DNA of 64,000 nucleotides from Clostridium_AD frigoriphilum (GTDB lineage: Bacteria > Bacillota > Clostridia > Clostridiales > Clostridiaceae). Location of the stretch: the NCBI RefSeq assembly GCF_036541405.1, contig NZ_JAZHFS010000014.1, positions 1 through 64,000 of the forward strand, read 5' to 3'. The position numbers were made by a program, and so were the translations under genes. Position 1 is the stretch's first letter. Each line of letters begins with the position of its first letter. Under the pieces are notes generated by a model. The model saw only the letters and a list, made by a program, of their open reading frames with translations. It had not been told where the DNA came from and did not search any database. Of the stretch, positions 55,306 to 64,000 are shown piece after piece.

Positions 55306-57285
55306 ATGAAAGCTATAAGAGGTTTTAAATTTAAAATCTCAATTATTATCGTAATTATTATTATAATACCACTTATTATATCTACTGCAATTATTGGAGT
55401 AAAGAATTCAAGCATTATGAAGAAAAATGCTTATACTCAACAAATGGATAAGGCAAATGCTGTTGAAAAAGAAATAAAATTAACACTAAATGATATTCAA
55501 AGTTTGATGACTGGTCTAGTCTCTACGGATGAAGTTCAATCTATGAATTTCAACAAACTTGATAGTATATGTAAAACATTTAGAACACAATTCCCAATGA
55601 TTTTAGATTTTACAGCATTAGACCCAAAAGGTATGATGTTTTATAGTTCTATGGGGAAAAATAAGCTAGCAGATAGGTCTAATAGAGATTATTATAAAAT
55701 GGGAATGAAAGGTGAATCTGGTTTTTCTAATGTATTGCTGTCTGGTACTACAAAGAAACCAATAATAATATGTTTTACCCCTATTTTAAAAAATGGAAAG
55801 GTTGTAGGTGTATTCGCAGCTAACCTTTCATTGGGTGTTTTTAGTGATTTAGTTATAAAAGAAAGTTACGGAAAATCAGGACAAGTTTATTTAGTTGATG
55901 GAACTGGAAAAGCAATTGGCCATAGTAATAAGAAATTGGCTGACCAACTTACGGATTTAACAAAGCTTAGCCCTGTAGCTAAGGTTATAAAAAAGCAAAC
56001 TGGACAAATCGAATACACAAGTAACAATGTCGCTAAACTATCTACCTATAAATTTATTGATAAAATTAATTGGGGTGTAATAGTTGAAGTAAATTCCAGT
56101 GAGGCCTTTAATGAATTGAATTTGATTATAATGATTATGCTGGTTATTATTGCAGGTGCATTATTGTTATCCTTAATTATAGCGAATTTCCTTTCAATTT
56201 ATATTACAACTCCACTTAAAAACATAACCGAAAAAATTTCGCTTGCGTCGGAAGGTCATCTAGATAAATCTACATTACAGGGGAATATTTTAAAAAGGAA
56301 TGACGAGTTTGGTCAAATTTCTAATAAATTTAATTATATGATAGGCAGTATTGGTGATTTAGTTAGAGAAATAAAAAATTCTTCTGGTACTCTACTAGAT
56401 TCATCTAACTCCCTTACGGCCATAACTAAACAGACTGCACTTGCTTCAGAGGAAGTTGCCAAAACTATTGAAGACATAGCTATAACAGCTACGGAGCAAG
56501 CTAAAGATACTGAAAGCAGTGTAAGTGAAATCTCTAGTATAACTCAAGATATTGAACATGTTTCTGTAGCTGCTAGTGAAATGAAGGACATTTCTAACCA
56601 CACTGTTAAAATCACTACAAAAGGTAGGTCTGTAGTTAAATTACTTTCAGATAAAAATAATGAAAATAATAAGGCTAACAAAGATGTAAGTGAAGTAATT
56701 CAGAGGGTTGATGAAAGCTCCCAGAAGATAGGTGTAATAATAGAAACAATAGATAATATAGCTAAACAGACTAACTTACTAGCACTAAATGCTGCTATAG
56801 AGGCTGCAAGAGCTGGAGAAAGTGGTAGAGGTTTTGCAGTTGTAGCAGATGAAGTTCGTAAATTGGCGGAACAATCTTCTGATGCTACTAATCAGATTGG
56901 AACCTTGATAACGGAAGTTCAAACCAACGCAAAATTTGCTGTAACAGTTATGGAAAACACACAAATCATAGTCGAAGAACAAAACGAGGCTGTATATCAA
57001 ACCGGAGAACAGTTTAAAGATATATCTGAATCTTTTAAAGAGTTAATGGATAAGATGAATGAGATAAGTAAATTTAGTGAGAATATGACAAATAAAAAAG
57101 AAGCTATAGTTGCTAATATAACTAATATCTCTGCAGCTGCTGAAGAAACTTGCGCAGCTACAGAAGAAGTTTCAGCTGTTACTGCTGAACAATTATCAGC
57201 AATAAATAAGGCAGAATCTCATGCAGAAGATTTGAAACAGTTAGTGAATAAACTAGAAAATGCAGTGGACAAATTTAAAGTCTAA
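55306..57285 (+). CDS. Methyl-accepting chemotaxis protein with Cache sensor
   Basis: About 659 residues with TM1 (about 12-33), a double-Cache-like extracytoplasmic domain (about 37-270) containing L-D-F-T-A-L-D-P-K-G-M and G-Q-V-Y-L-V-D-G-T-G-K-A-I-G-H-S. TM2 (about 275-297), HAMP and a signalling domain with L-L-A-L-N-A-A-I-E-A-A-R-A-G-E-S-G-R-G follow. ATG 55306 follows GGGAGTGATT; a GTG 9 nt earlier lies in the ribosome site. Cache domains commonly bind amino acids or organic acids. It lacks the F-G-K-Y tail of the che-cluster MCPs. Confidence 0.92.
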   Translation: MKAIRGFKFKISIIIVIIIIIPLIISTAIIGVKNSSIMKKNAYTQQMDKANAVEKEIKLTLNDIQSLMTGLVSTDEVQSMNFNKLDSICKTFRTQFPMILDFTALDPKGMMFYSSMGKNKLADRSNRDYYKMGMKGESGFSNVLLSGTTKKPIIICFTPILKNGKVVGVFAANLSLGVFSDLVIKESYGKSGQVYLVDGTGKAIGHSNKKLADQLTDLTKLSPVAKVIKKQTGQIEYTSNNVAKLSTYKFIDKINWGVIVEVNSSEAFNELNLIIMIMLVIIAGALLLSLIIANFLSIYITTPLKNITEKISLASEGHLDKSTLQGNILKRNDEFGQISNKFNYMIGSIGDLVREIKNSSGTLLDSSNSLTAITKQTALASEEVAKTIEDIAITATEQAKDTESSVSEISSITQDIEHVSVAASEMKDISNHTVKITTKGRSVVKLLSDKNNENNKANKDVSEVIQRVDESSQKIGVIIETIDNIAKQTNLLALNAAIEAARAGESGRGFAVVADEVRKLAEQSSDATNQIGTLITEVQTNAKFAVTVMENTQIIVEEQNEAVYQTGEQFKDISESFKELMDKMNEISKFSENMTNKKEAIVANITNISAAAEETCAATEEVSAVTAEQLSAINKAESHAEDLKQLVNKLENAVDKFKV

Positions 57286-57326
57286 TATAATGAAACATCT
57301 AAAAAACCATCTTACAATTTATATAT

Positions 57327-57380
57327 AAAAGGTAAAGACCAGAAGTAGTAATTTATCATTTCTTCTGGTCTTCACCTTTT
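57327..57380 (+). terminator. Terminator of the Cache MCP gene
   Basis: AAAAGGTAAAGACCAGAAG pairs with CTTCTGGTCTTCACCTTTT; followed by T-rich sequence. Confidence 0.85.
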
Positions 57381-57526
57381 ATTTTAACTTTTCTATACTT
57401 TTCTTCATTAAAAAGCGAGGCGTCGTCGCTTTGGCTTTTGAAGATTGACTCACTTTTTATTTAGGTATATAATATAATAGTTAGCTTTCTAACTGTTATA
57501 TTTCTAATCAAAAGGAGGTACTAAAC

Positions 57527-57943
57527 ATGAACAAAGAGCTGCATTACATATTACGGCTTTGTCACACACTTTGTAACAAAAAAATTTTGTTACAAACAAG
57601 TACCTTAGGATTGTCCCCAGGTCAACCAAAAATTTTGGAATTTCTAGAATATCACAATGGCTGCGAGCAAAAAGAAATTGCCAAAGCTTGTGAAATAGAG
57701 CCAGCAACAGTCACTAATTTATTAGCCAGAATGGAGAAGGCTCATCTAATTGAACGAAAACAGCTAAATGGAAATAGACGTTCTTTACATGTTTCTTTAA
57801 CAAAAGAAGGAGAAATAGTGACAACAAAAGTTTTAAAAATTTTTGAAGAAGTGAGAAAAAAAGCCTTTGAAGGTTTTACAGTTGAGCAGCAGGAAGGGAC
57901 ATTTCGTCTACTAACAAAGATGTTTGATAATTTATCTGATTAG
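57527..57943 (+). CDS. MarR-family transcriptional regulator
   Basis: A 138-residue winged-helix protein with L-S-P-G-Q-P-K-I-L-E-F-L, Q-K-E-I-A-K-A-C-E-I-E-P-A-T-V-T-N-L-L-A-R-M-E (recognition helix) and R-R-S-L-H-V-S-L-T-K-E-G. It precedes the membrane/cytidylate-kinase fusion gene by about 40 nt and probably controls it. GGAGG before ATG. Ligand unknown. Confidence 0.9.
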   Translation: MNKELHYILRLCHTLCNKKILLQTSTLGLSPGQPKILEFLEYHNGCEQKEIAKACEIEPATVTNLLARMEKAHLIERKQLNGNRRSLHVSLTKEGEIVTTKVLKIFEEVRKKAFEGFTVEQQEGTFRLLTKMFDNLSD

Positions 57944-57984
57944 AAACATAACAATGAAAAAAGTGAAGGAGAGTGAACTTTAAA

Positions 57985-59283
57985 ATGTCAATTCGTGAGA
58001 TAGTGAAACGTTATTTATTTTTTATTCTAGGGTTATTCATGATGGCTGTCGGTGTTGTGTTATCCACCAGGTCCAATTTAGGAACGTCTCCGATTTCATG
58101 TGTGCCATACGTGTTGAGCTTGGGATTGCCTATGACCATTGGTGAATTTACTTTCTTAATGAACTTATTATTTATAATTTTTCAAATTTTATTATTAAGA
58201 AAACAATTCAAACCTATTCAGCTACTTCAAGTTGTGGTAGCTTTTTTATTTGCCTATTTTACCGATTTTACTATGGGATTGTTATCATGGATAAGTGTGA
58301 CCAGTTATCCTGCTCAAGTAGGATTATTTATACTTAGTTGTTTAATTCTTGCTCTTGGGGTTAGTATGGAAGTAACTGCAGATGTTGTCATGATGGCTGG
58401 TGAAGGAGTAGTTAGTGCCCTCTCAATAGTTACGAAGAAGGAATTCGGAAAATTAAAAGTAGCTTTCGATGTTACACTTGTAATTTGTGGTTTTCTTTTT
58501 TCGTTTATTCTTTTTCATCGACTAAATGGAATAAGAGAAGGAACAGTTTTAGCTGCTTTATTAGTTGGAACCCTTGTTCGTTTAATTAACAAGCATTTAA
58601 GTTTTATGGATACTGTATTTAAGGGTAAATCGATAACTGTGAATACGAGTCAAGTTTTAACAACTGCTCAAGAAATTCATCCACTAGTAGTGACAATTAG
58701 TCGTGAATATGGTAGTGGTGGGCGTGCTATTGGTAAAAAAATAGCAGCTGATTTAGGTATTTCTTTCTACGACACTCAATTATTAAAAACAGCTGCCGAA
58801 GAAACAGGCCTTTCTGAAAAATTCATTGTAGAAAATGACCAATTTATTCCAAACTTATTATTAAATCAGTTATTATCTCAAGGATATGCCTTTTCTAAAA
58901 AGGAGAAAGATCCTCTAAATGCTATCTATGAAGCAGAAAAGAGAGCTATTATGAAACTTGCAAATACCGAATCTTGTGTGATTATGGAACATTGTTCCGA
59001 TTCCATTTTAGCTGATTTCAAAGGGAGCTTCCATGTATTTATTCATGCAGATAAAGCAAATAGAATGAAGCGTATTCAATATGAATATGGAATATCAGAG
59101 GAAAATGTCGAAGAAACGCTACACAAAACTGATAGGGCAAGAGAAACCTATTATCAAATCTATGCGGAACGTAAATGGGGACGTATTAAGAACTATGATT
59201 TGACGGTTAATAGTGCAGTCTTTGGACTAGAGAAAACTACTGAATTAATCGAAGAAGCCATTAAAGGAAAAGAAGCGTCATAA
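57985..59283 (+). CDS. Fusion of YczE/YitT-like membrane domain and cytidylate-kinase-like domain
   Basis: About 432 residues. The N-terminal half (to about 205) has five to six TM helices and G-V-V-L-S-T-R-S-N-L-G-T-S-P-I-S, typical of the YczE/DUF6198 membrane family. The C-terminal half (about 230-430) starts with V-T-I-S-R-E-Y-G-S-G-G-R-A-I-G, the P-loop-like start of cytidylate-kinase-like (Cytidylate_kin_2) domains. The join is a clean linker. Start is uncertain: GTG 57973 abuts the AAGGAGAG site, ATG 57985 is about 13 nt after it. Biological role unknown; the MarR gene just before is the likely regulator. Confidence 0.82.
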   Translation: MSIREIVKRYLFFILGLFMMAVGVVLSTRSNLGTSPISCVPYVLSLGLPMTIGEFTFLMNLLFIIFQILLLRKQFKPIQLLQVVVAFLFAYFTDFTMGLLSWISVTSYPAQVGLFILSCLILALGVSMEVTADVVMMAGEGVVSALSIVTKKEFGKLKVAFDVTLVICGFLFSFILFHRLNGIREGTVLAALLVGTLVRLINKHLSFMDTVFKGKSITVNTSQVLTTAQEIHPLVVTISREYGSGGRAIGKKIAADLGISFYDTQLLKTAAEETGLSEKFIVENDQFIPNLLLNQLLSQGYAFSKKEKDPLNAIYEAEKRAIMKLANTESCVIMEHCSDSILADFKGSFHVFIHADKANRMKRIQYEYGISEENVEETLHKTDRARETYYQIYAERKWGRIKNYDLTVNSAVFGLEKTTELIEEAIKGKEAS

Positions 59284-59319
59284 ATAATAGATAAAAGGAA
59301 CACAAAATGCATTAAAAAA

Positions 59320-59365
59320 ATAAGGTTATACTCCTAAAAATATGATTTAGGAATATAACCTTATT
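59320..59365. terminator. Bidirectional terminator
   Basis: AATAAGGTTATACTCCTAAA pairs with TTTAGGAATATAACCTTATT; between the fusion gene and the converging unknown gene. Confidence 0.85.
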
Positions 59366-59392
59366 ATTTTTATCTTGAACTACCTTATGAAA

Positions 59393-59899
59393 TTAAATAT
59401 TTTCTAGCACATTATATCTGTTTAAAATTAATTGCCATATTGTAAATATAGCAGTCTGTAATTTTATTAACGTGCTTACAGGATATTCGTGTGTTCCCAA
59501 AAATACTAAATACATCTCCTTAAAATCAGGCGAAAATGTATTTTCGAGTTTTCTATACTCTTCTTCATTAAAATTATACTTAAGATTATTAGAATATAAA
59601 TTTCTTATATAATTTACTTTCATAACCGTTTTAAATATATCAGTTGGAAGCAACCCTAATGAAAATACTGATTTTGCCAATTGATCAAACGTCAACTTAT
59701 CACAGTCTAAAATATCTGGATTCTTAAGGTGCTTCTTTAGTCTTTCTCTCAACGCATATTCTATATAAAGATTTCCCTTTAATATAATCTGCATTGGATT
59801 TTCAGAATTTATATCTAAGTGAAATTTTTCTAATTTATTTTTAAATTCTGACACATTACCATCCAATTTTTTCAATTCAGTTTTATTCATTTCTTTCAT
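59393..59899 (-). CDS. Uncharacterised helical protein
   Basis: The 168-residue protein is mostly alpha-helical with no signal peptide or TM. It has a repeated charged pattern (E-Y-A-L-R-E-R-L-K-K-H-L) and V-N-Y-I-R-N-L-Y-S-N-N near residue 100, which recalls small DUF4145/MltR-like proteins, but the match is not secure. GGGGG lies before the ATG. It faces the dlt operon across a 344-bp divergent region. Function unknown. Confidence 0.7.
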   Translation of the reverse strand: MKEMNKTELKKLDGNVSEFKNKLEKFHLDINSENPMQIILKGNLYIEYALRERLKKHLKNPDILDCDKLTFDQLAKSVFSLGLLPTDIFKTVMKVNYIRNLYSNNLKYNFNEEEYRKLENTFSPDFKEMYLVFLGTHEYPVSTLIKLQTAIFTIWQLILNRYNVLENI

Positions 59900-60243
59900 T
59901 AATGATTCCCCCTCATATAATTTTTTTTACTTATCTATATTCTAATTATAACATATTTGTTATAATTACTACTATAATGTTGTGACTCCAGGTTTTATTC
60001 TATCATTGAAAATGCACAATATAGGCCTAAATTTCTTGATATAACGTTTGCTGAAATAATATTTACAATTTATTCACACCTTTATTGTAAATATGCTTTA
60101 TAATGACATGGGGCTTATTAAATAGATTACTTTTATGCCAATCATTGTCAAATAATATATGTAATTGGTGTGATTTACACTGTGTATTATTATTGTGTAA
60201 CAAAACGATAAAATGGATTTTAAAGTATAGGGGGACAAAACTT
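59900..60243. promoter_or_regulatory. Divergent region between the unknown gene and dltA
   Basis: 344 bp. A 26-bp perfect palindrome, TAATTATAACA-TATT-TGTTATAATTA (59943-59968), contains TATAAT on both strands. Further right an inverted repeat ATTTACAAT (60061-60069)/ATTGTAAAT (60084-60092) with 14-nt spacer precedes a TATAAT (60099-60104), the probable dlt -10. An untranslated leader of about 135 nt follows; no known riboswitch motif. An in-frame upstream ATG at 60103 exists but has no ribosome site. Confidence 0.45.
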
Positions 60244-61719
60244 ATGGATTTTATTAATGTAATCGAAAATTATTGTACTACTAATAAAGTAGCTCATATT
60301 TATAAAAACAGTAATTTAACTTATCGCGAACTTAAAACAAAATCAGATTCACTTGCTGCAAATATCATAGATTTATTCGGCAAAGACAAAACGCCTATAA
60401 TAGTTTTTGGTCATAAAGATCATTTAATGCTTATAAGCTTTTTAGCTTGCGCTAAAAGTGGGCATCCATATATTCCGGTAGATATCTCGACTCCAATTAC
60501 AAGACTTAAGGATATTTTAATTATTTCTGGTGCTAAATTAATTATAAATACATCGGATGTTCTATCTGATATCCCTGCAAATATAGTCCTAAACAAGAGT
60601 GATTTAGAAAAAAAACTAGTACAATATGAGAATAAAATACCCAATATAAGTTATAGACTTAAGGGTGAAGATATTTATTACATAATCTATACTTCAGGAA
60701 GCACTGGCAAACCAAAGGGAGTGCAGATAACAAAAAATTGCATTCAAAGCTTCATTGATTGGAGTATAACTCTAATTAATGAAAAAGATAAAATATTCAT
60801 GAATCAAGCACCTTTTTCTTTTGATTTATCTGTAATGGACACTTATTTATCATTGGTTTCTGGTTCAATACTATATAGTATTGATAAAGATATGATAGCT
60901 AATTTACCTGAACTGTTCGTAAATTTTAAATCTTCAGGGATTACAACTTGGGTCTCTACTCCATCTTTCGCAGAAATGTCTTTACAAAGTGAACAGTTTA
61001 ACGAAAAATTATTACCTGAATTGAACCAAATGTTATTTTGTGGAGAAACTCTTTCCAAGGAATGCGTAAAAAGATTGTTTGAAAGATTCCCTACAATTAA
61101 AATAATAAATTTTTATGGTCCAACAGAGGCAACTGTTGCAGTAACTGCCGTTGAAATAAAAAAAGAAATGCTTTTAAGTAAAGAAACTCTTCCCGTTGGA
61201 TACGTGAAAAAAGACTGTGAAATAATCATAGAGGAAAATACAAATGAAATATTAATATTAGGCGAGAGTGTAAGTGTAGGTTACTTCGCTGACCCTATAT
61301 TAACAGAAAAATTCTTCTTTAACAGCGAAATTTCTGGTGTAAAAAAAAGAGGATACAGAACAGGAGATATGGGTTATACTGTTAATGGTCTATTATATTA
61401 TGAGGGTCGAATAGATAATCAAATTAAACTTCATGGTTATAGAGTGGAAATTGAAGACATTGAAAACAATATCAGGAAGCTTCCTTTTATAAAAAATGCA
61501 GTTGTAGTACCAATTAAAGAAAAAGGCACAATTAAATATTTAGTAACAGCAGTAGTATTAAATGATAAATTTGAAGGAAACATAATTCTAACAGTTAAAA
61601 AATTCTTAAAGGACTTATTACCTTCGTATATGATACCTCGTAAAGTAAAGGTAATAGAAGTTTTACCAATGAACGCCAATGGCAAAATAGATAGAAAAAA
61701 GATAATGGAGGAATTTTAG
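60244..61719 (+). CDS. dltA: D-alanine--D-alanyl carrier protein ligase
   Basis: DltA activates D-alanine as adenylate and loads it on the carrier DltC. The 491-residue AMP-forming enzyme shows Y-T-S-G-S-T-G-K-P-K-G (about 147-157), F-Y-G-P-T-E-A-T-V, G-Y-R-T-G-D and the C-terminal N-G-K-I-D-R-K. All are core motifs of the ANL family. ATG 60244 has GGGGGA upstream; the longer in-frame reading from 60103 has no ribosome site and looks non-coding. It is the first gene of the dlt operon, 0 nt before dltB. Confidence 0.93.
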   Translation: MDFINVIENYCTTNKVAHIYKNSNLTYRELKTKSDSLAANIIDLFGKDKTPIIVFGHKDHLMLISFLACAKSGHPYIPVDISTPITRLKDILIISGAKLIINTSDVLSDIPANIVLNKSDLEKKLVQYENKIPNISYRLKGEDIYYIIYTSGSTGKPKGVQITKNCIQSFIDWSITLINEKDKIFMNQAPFSFDLSVMDTYLSLVSGSILYSIDKDMIANLPELFVNFKSSGITTWVSTPSFAEMSLQSEQFNEKLLPELNQMLFCGETLSKECVKRLFERFPTIKIINFYGPTEATVAVTAVEIKKEMLLSKETLPVGYVKKDCEIIIEENTNEILILGESVSVGYFADPILTEKFFFNSEISGVKKRGYRTGDMGYTVNGLLYYEGRIDNQIKLHGYRVEIEDIENNIRKLPFIKNAVVVPIKEKGTIKYLVTAVVLNDKFEGNIILTVKKFLKDLLPSYMIPRKVKVIEVLPMNANGKIDRKKIMEEF

Positions 61720-62865
61720 ATGCTTCCTTATGGAGATTTTTTATATTTCTATTTAATGATTTTGGCCTTAATCCCAGCGATTGTTGTTGGTTTACTTGGT
61801 AAAAGGATAAAGTGGTACGGGCTACCCGCAAGCTTACTTATGATTTACTTGATTTTCGGTAAGTCAAAACAACAAGCTGAATACTTAATTCTGTTTTTTA
61901 TAATGGAATTTCTATTAATTATATTTTACAGCTTTATTGTAAAGAAGTTTAAACAAAGATGGTTACTTTGGATAATGATAGCAATAGGTCTATCACCATT
62001 ATTATACTCAAAACTGGGCAATATTTTTATACACAAAGAGCTTGGTTTTTTAGGAATTTCTTATTTGACTTTCAAAATTATTCAGATATTAATACAAATT
62101 TATGACGGGTATATTACTAAAATAAATGTGTTTGATCTGGCCTATTTTATATTATTTTTTCCAACCTTAAGTTCTGGTCCCATTGACCGTTCGATTAGAT
62201 TTACGGAGGAAAGCAACAAGGTTATAACATCCAGACAATATGTTGAATATTTAGGTGATGGAATATTTAAGATTTTACAAGGAGTCGGATATAAATTTCT
62301 GATAGGATTCTATATACAAACGCATTTTATTAACGTAATCTTATTAAGACCGCACACCTTATTAAATACGATTACATATATGTATTCTTATAGTTTTTAT
62401 TTGTTTTTTGATTTTGCCGGTTACAGTTTAATCGCCATAGGTGTAAGTTACATAATGGGAATAAAAACACCTGATAACTTTAATCTTCCATTTATAAGTA
62501 AAGATATCAAAGAATTTTGGAACAGATGGCACATGAGCTTATCTTTTTGGTTTAGAGATTTTATTTATAATAGATTCGTAATGACTGCTATTAAGAAAAA
62601 ATGGTTCAAGAGTAGATATACAGCCTCCTACATTGGTTTCATGATAAACATGATAACCATGGGGCTATGGCATGGAATTCAACTTAATTATATTGTTTAC
62701 GGTGCCTTTCATGGTGTTTTACTCATAGCTACAGATTATTTTCAGAGAAAATCATTCTACAAAAAACATAAGAAAAAAGTTTATTTTAAAATTGCTTCAA
62801 CTTTTTTAACCTTTAATTTGGTATGTTTTAGCTTTTTAATATTTTCGGGATTTTTATTTAAATAA
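61720..62865 (+). CDS. dltB: D-alanyl transfer membrane protein, MBOAT family
   Basis: This 381-residue protein has about 10-11 TM helices. The MBOAT signature is visible: F-W-N-R-W-H-M-S-L-S-F-W-F-R-D-F (about 266-281) and M-G-L-W-H-G-I near residue 314, which has the catalytic His. DltB takes D-alanine from DltC and moves it across the membrane. It starts directly after the dltA stop. The sequence is full length and shows no damage, unlike the next gene. Confidence 0.92.
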   Translation: MLPYGDFLYFYLMILALIPAIVVGLLGKRIKWYGLPASLLMIYLIFGKSKQQAEYLILFFIMEFLLIIFYSFIVKKFKQRWLLWIMIAIGLSPLLYSKLGNIFIHKELGFLGISYLTFKIIQILIQIYDGYITKINVFDLAYFILFFPTLSSGPIDRSIRFTEESNKVITSRQYVEYLGDGIFKILQGVGYKFLIGFYIQTHFINVILLRPHTLLNTITYMYSYSFYLFFDFAGYSLIAIGVSYIMGIKTPDNFNLPFISKDIKEFWNRWHMSLSFWFRDFIYNRFVMTAIKKKWFKSRYTASYIGFMINMITMGLWHGIQLNYIVYGAFHGVLLIATDYFQRKSFYKKHKKKVYFKIASTFLTFNLVCFSFLIFSGFLFK

Positions 62866-62879
62866 AAGGAGGAATTTAA

Positions 62880-62981
62880 ATGCGAGAATCAATTTACAAT
62901 ATATTAGAAGAAATTACTGGTGAGGACTTACGTGAAGAGAGTAATGAAAATTTATTTGACAGTGGGAGATTAGATTCATAA
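62880..62981 (+). pseudogene. dltC: DltC carrier protein, truncated to 33 codons
   Basis: After AAAGGAGG an ATG at 62880 opens MRESIYNILEEITGEDLREE, SNENLFDSGRLDS and TAA (62979-62981). This is the first half of DltC, normally about 78 residues. Normal DltC continues past the D-S of the D-S-L/F motif, where Ser carries phosphopantetheine. Here the stop comes right after that Ser, and helices II-IV are absent; dltD starts at the next base (TAATG overlap). No other frame continues DltC. A working carrier would need to be encoded elsewhere, or this is a mutation or assembly fault. Confidence 0.75.
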
Positions 62982-64000
62982 TGAAAAAGGTCATAACTTT
63001 TATTTGTTCTATTATTATCTGTTTTGGTTTTTTATTTTTTTATCAAAGGCATTACGAAGGTCTTATTTCAAAAAAATATTATAACGAGTTTGGAGAGAAT
63101 TTAACTGATCATAAATTTAAAAGTCCGATACTTCAAAGCATGGGCGCAAGGCAGAATGATAATCTTTTTATGTTCGGTTCTTCTGAACTTGAACACACTA
63201 TTGAATATTATACTCAACCCATTAAATTTTTTAACGGCAAAAAAGCTGGTTTTCAAATTAATCTTATAGGAAAAGCAGGATATAAATCTTTAGTACATGC
63301 TGCTGATTTCGGAGCACTCGGACATGAACTTAAGGGTCAAAAGGTAGTTTTCGTACTTTCCCCACAATGGTTTGTAAAAAAGGGTATTGATAAAAATACT
63401 TTTGAAGCCAATTCATCTGAACTACAGGTATATGGATTTTTATTTAATAAGAATATAAGTTTAATTACAAAACAAGATTTTTCTAAAAGAATAGTGTTGA
63501 TTTCTGGTAAAAATGGCAATAAGCACTTTGCTCTTATGCGAGAATACTGTTATCTTTATAGCAATAAGGACTTATTAACTACCTCAAAACGGTACTTAAT
63601 GACCCCATATTACTGGCTAAGATATGAACTATTAGTTTTAAAAGATGATATGAATAGCAATAAATATCTTAAGCTAGGTCCTAAACTTGCAAATGGTTTA
63701 AAACCAACGCATATAACTACTAACTGGAACGCAGAATTAAAAAAAGCTTCAAAAATTGCTAAGGCGAAGTCTACTAATAATGAATTTGGTATGGACAATA
63801 AAGTATATGAGCATGCATTTAAAAGAAACCCAGAAACAATAAGGGTATCTCCTAATAACAATTTATGTATAAACTCTCCAGAATATGAGGATTTCAAATT
63901 GCTATTAGACGTTTGCAAGGATGAAGGAATTAAACCATTATTTTTAAATATCCCTGTAAATGGCAAGTGGTATGACTATGTTGGATATAATAAAAATGAT
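62981..64000 (+). CDS. dltD: D-alanylation protein DltD, C-terminus beyond window
   Basis: The open frame runs from ATG 62981 (overlapping the dltC stop, TAATG) to the window end without a stop, 340 codons; normal DltD has about 380-420. An N-terminal TM (about 3-20) anchors it outside. F-M-F-G-S-S-E-L-E has the serine of the SGNH-like active site, and Q-W-F follows. DltD completes D-alanylation of lipoteichoic acid on the outer face. The gene looks intact so far. Confidence 0.9.
   Translation, partial: MKKVITFICSIIICFGFLFFYQRHYEGLISKKYYNEFGENLTDHKFKSPILQSMGARQNDNLFMFGSSELEHTIEYYTQPIKFFNGKKAGFQINLIGKAGYKSLVHAADFGALGHELKGQKVVFVLSPQWFVKKGIDKNTFEANSSELQVYGFLFNKNISLITKQDFSKRIVLISGKNGNKHFALMREYCYLYSNKDLLTTSKRYLMTPYYWLRYELLVLKDDMNSNKYLKLGPKLANGLKPTHITTNWNAELKKASKIAKAKSTNNEFGMDNKVYEHAFKRNPETIRVSPNNNLCINSPEYEDFKLLLDVCKDEGIKPLFLNIPVNGKWYDYVGYNKND

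Noticed and set aside
60103..60243. In-frame N-terminal extension of dltA by 47 codons
   Set aside because: No ribosome site at 60103, -10-like TATAAT overlaps it, and DltA normally begins at the ATG 60244 with GGGGGA upstream.

Overview
The window is AT-rich, strongly Shine-Dalgarno-driven DNA of a clostridial type (Clostridium sensu stricto or a close relative). Support comes from dense rho-independent terminators, GGAGG/GGGGG ribosome sites, a T-box and an M-box riboswitch, SigD-like motility promoters, a CheA/CheW/MCP cluster, agr/LytTR-type signalling and a dlt operon for D-alanylation of teichoic acids. I saw no rRNA, tRNA, insertion sequence, prophage or CRISPR array; this is chromosomal DNA with some accessory genes.

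Layout. 1-8.3 kb: start of a DegT/LegC-type aminotransferase behind a MerR-type promoter, homoserine kinase, a broken RNase J fragment, a YhaM-like HD protein, an amino acid permease, spermidine synthase, a ferritin-like protein, a metallophosphoesterase and citrate synthase. 8.5-11 kb: ilvB-ilvH behind a leucine-type T-box leader. 11-20.7 kb: a one-directional chemotaxis cluster, cheY-mcp-cheA-cheW-mcp-cheR-cheB, followed by a separate MCP of unusual topology. 23.7-28 kb: a LytTR regulator and agrC-like kinase with a two-gene ABC exporter. 28-32 kb: VOC protein, an orphan ClpP-like serine protease and a second ABC exporter pair. 32-38.7 kb: LacZ, then an M-box-controlled pair, an NRAMP-related transporter with an altered metal site and a MgtE_N/CBS protein, which together look like a magnesium uptake unit. 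38.9-46 kb: two tiny membrane proteins, an AI-2E family protein, a nitroreductase, a PspA/Cys-rich/Ser-rich envelope locus, a flagellin, a small unknown protein and a FabH-like enzyme; the flagellin and FabH-like genes both have SigD-like promoters. 46-55 kb: a heterodimeric ABC exporter with a divergent AraC regulator, ankyrin protein, PutP and a NatAB-type exporter. 55-59.9 kb: a Cache-type MCP, a MarR regulator with a membrane/cytidylate-kinase fusion, and an unknown protein. 60.2-64 kb: dltA-dltB-dltC'-dltD, the last running off the window.

Most notable points. dltC is only 33 codons and stops directly after the DS of the phosphopantetheine site, while dltA, dltB and dltD look intact. The Mg-type NRAMP gene sits behind an M-box riboswitch. 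A FabH-like protein that keeps only the catalytic Cys sits behind a SigD-like promoter. A G10 tract forms the ribosome binding site of cheA. The two operon MCPs share an identical-style C-terminal tail. A (TTTA)16 repeat overlaps a convergent terminator.
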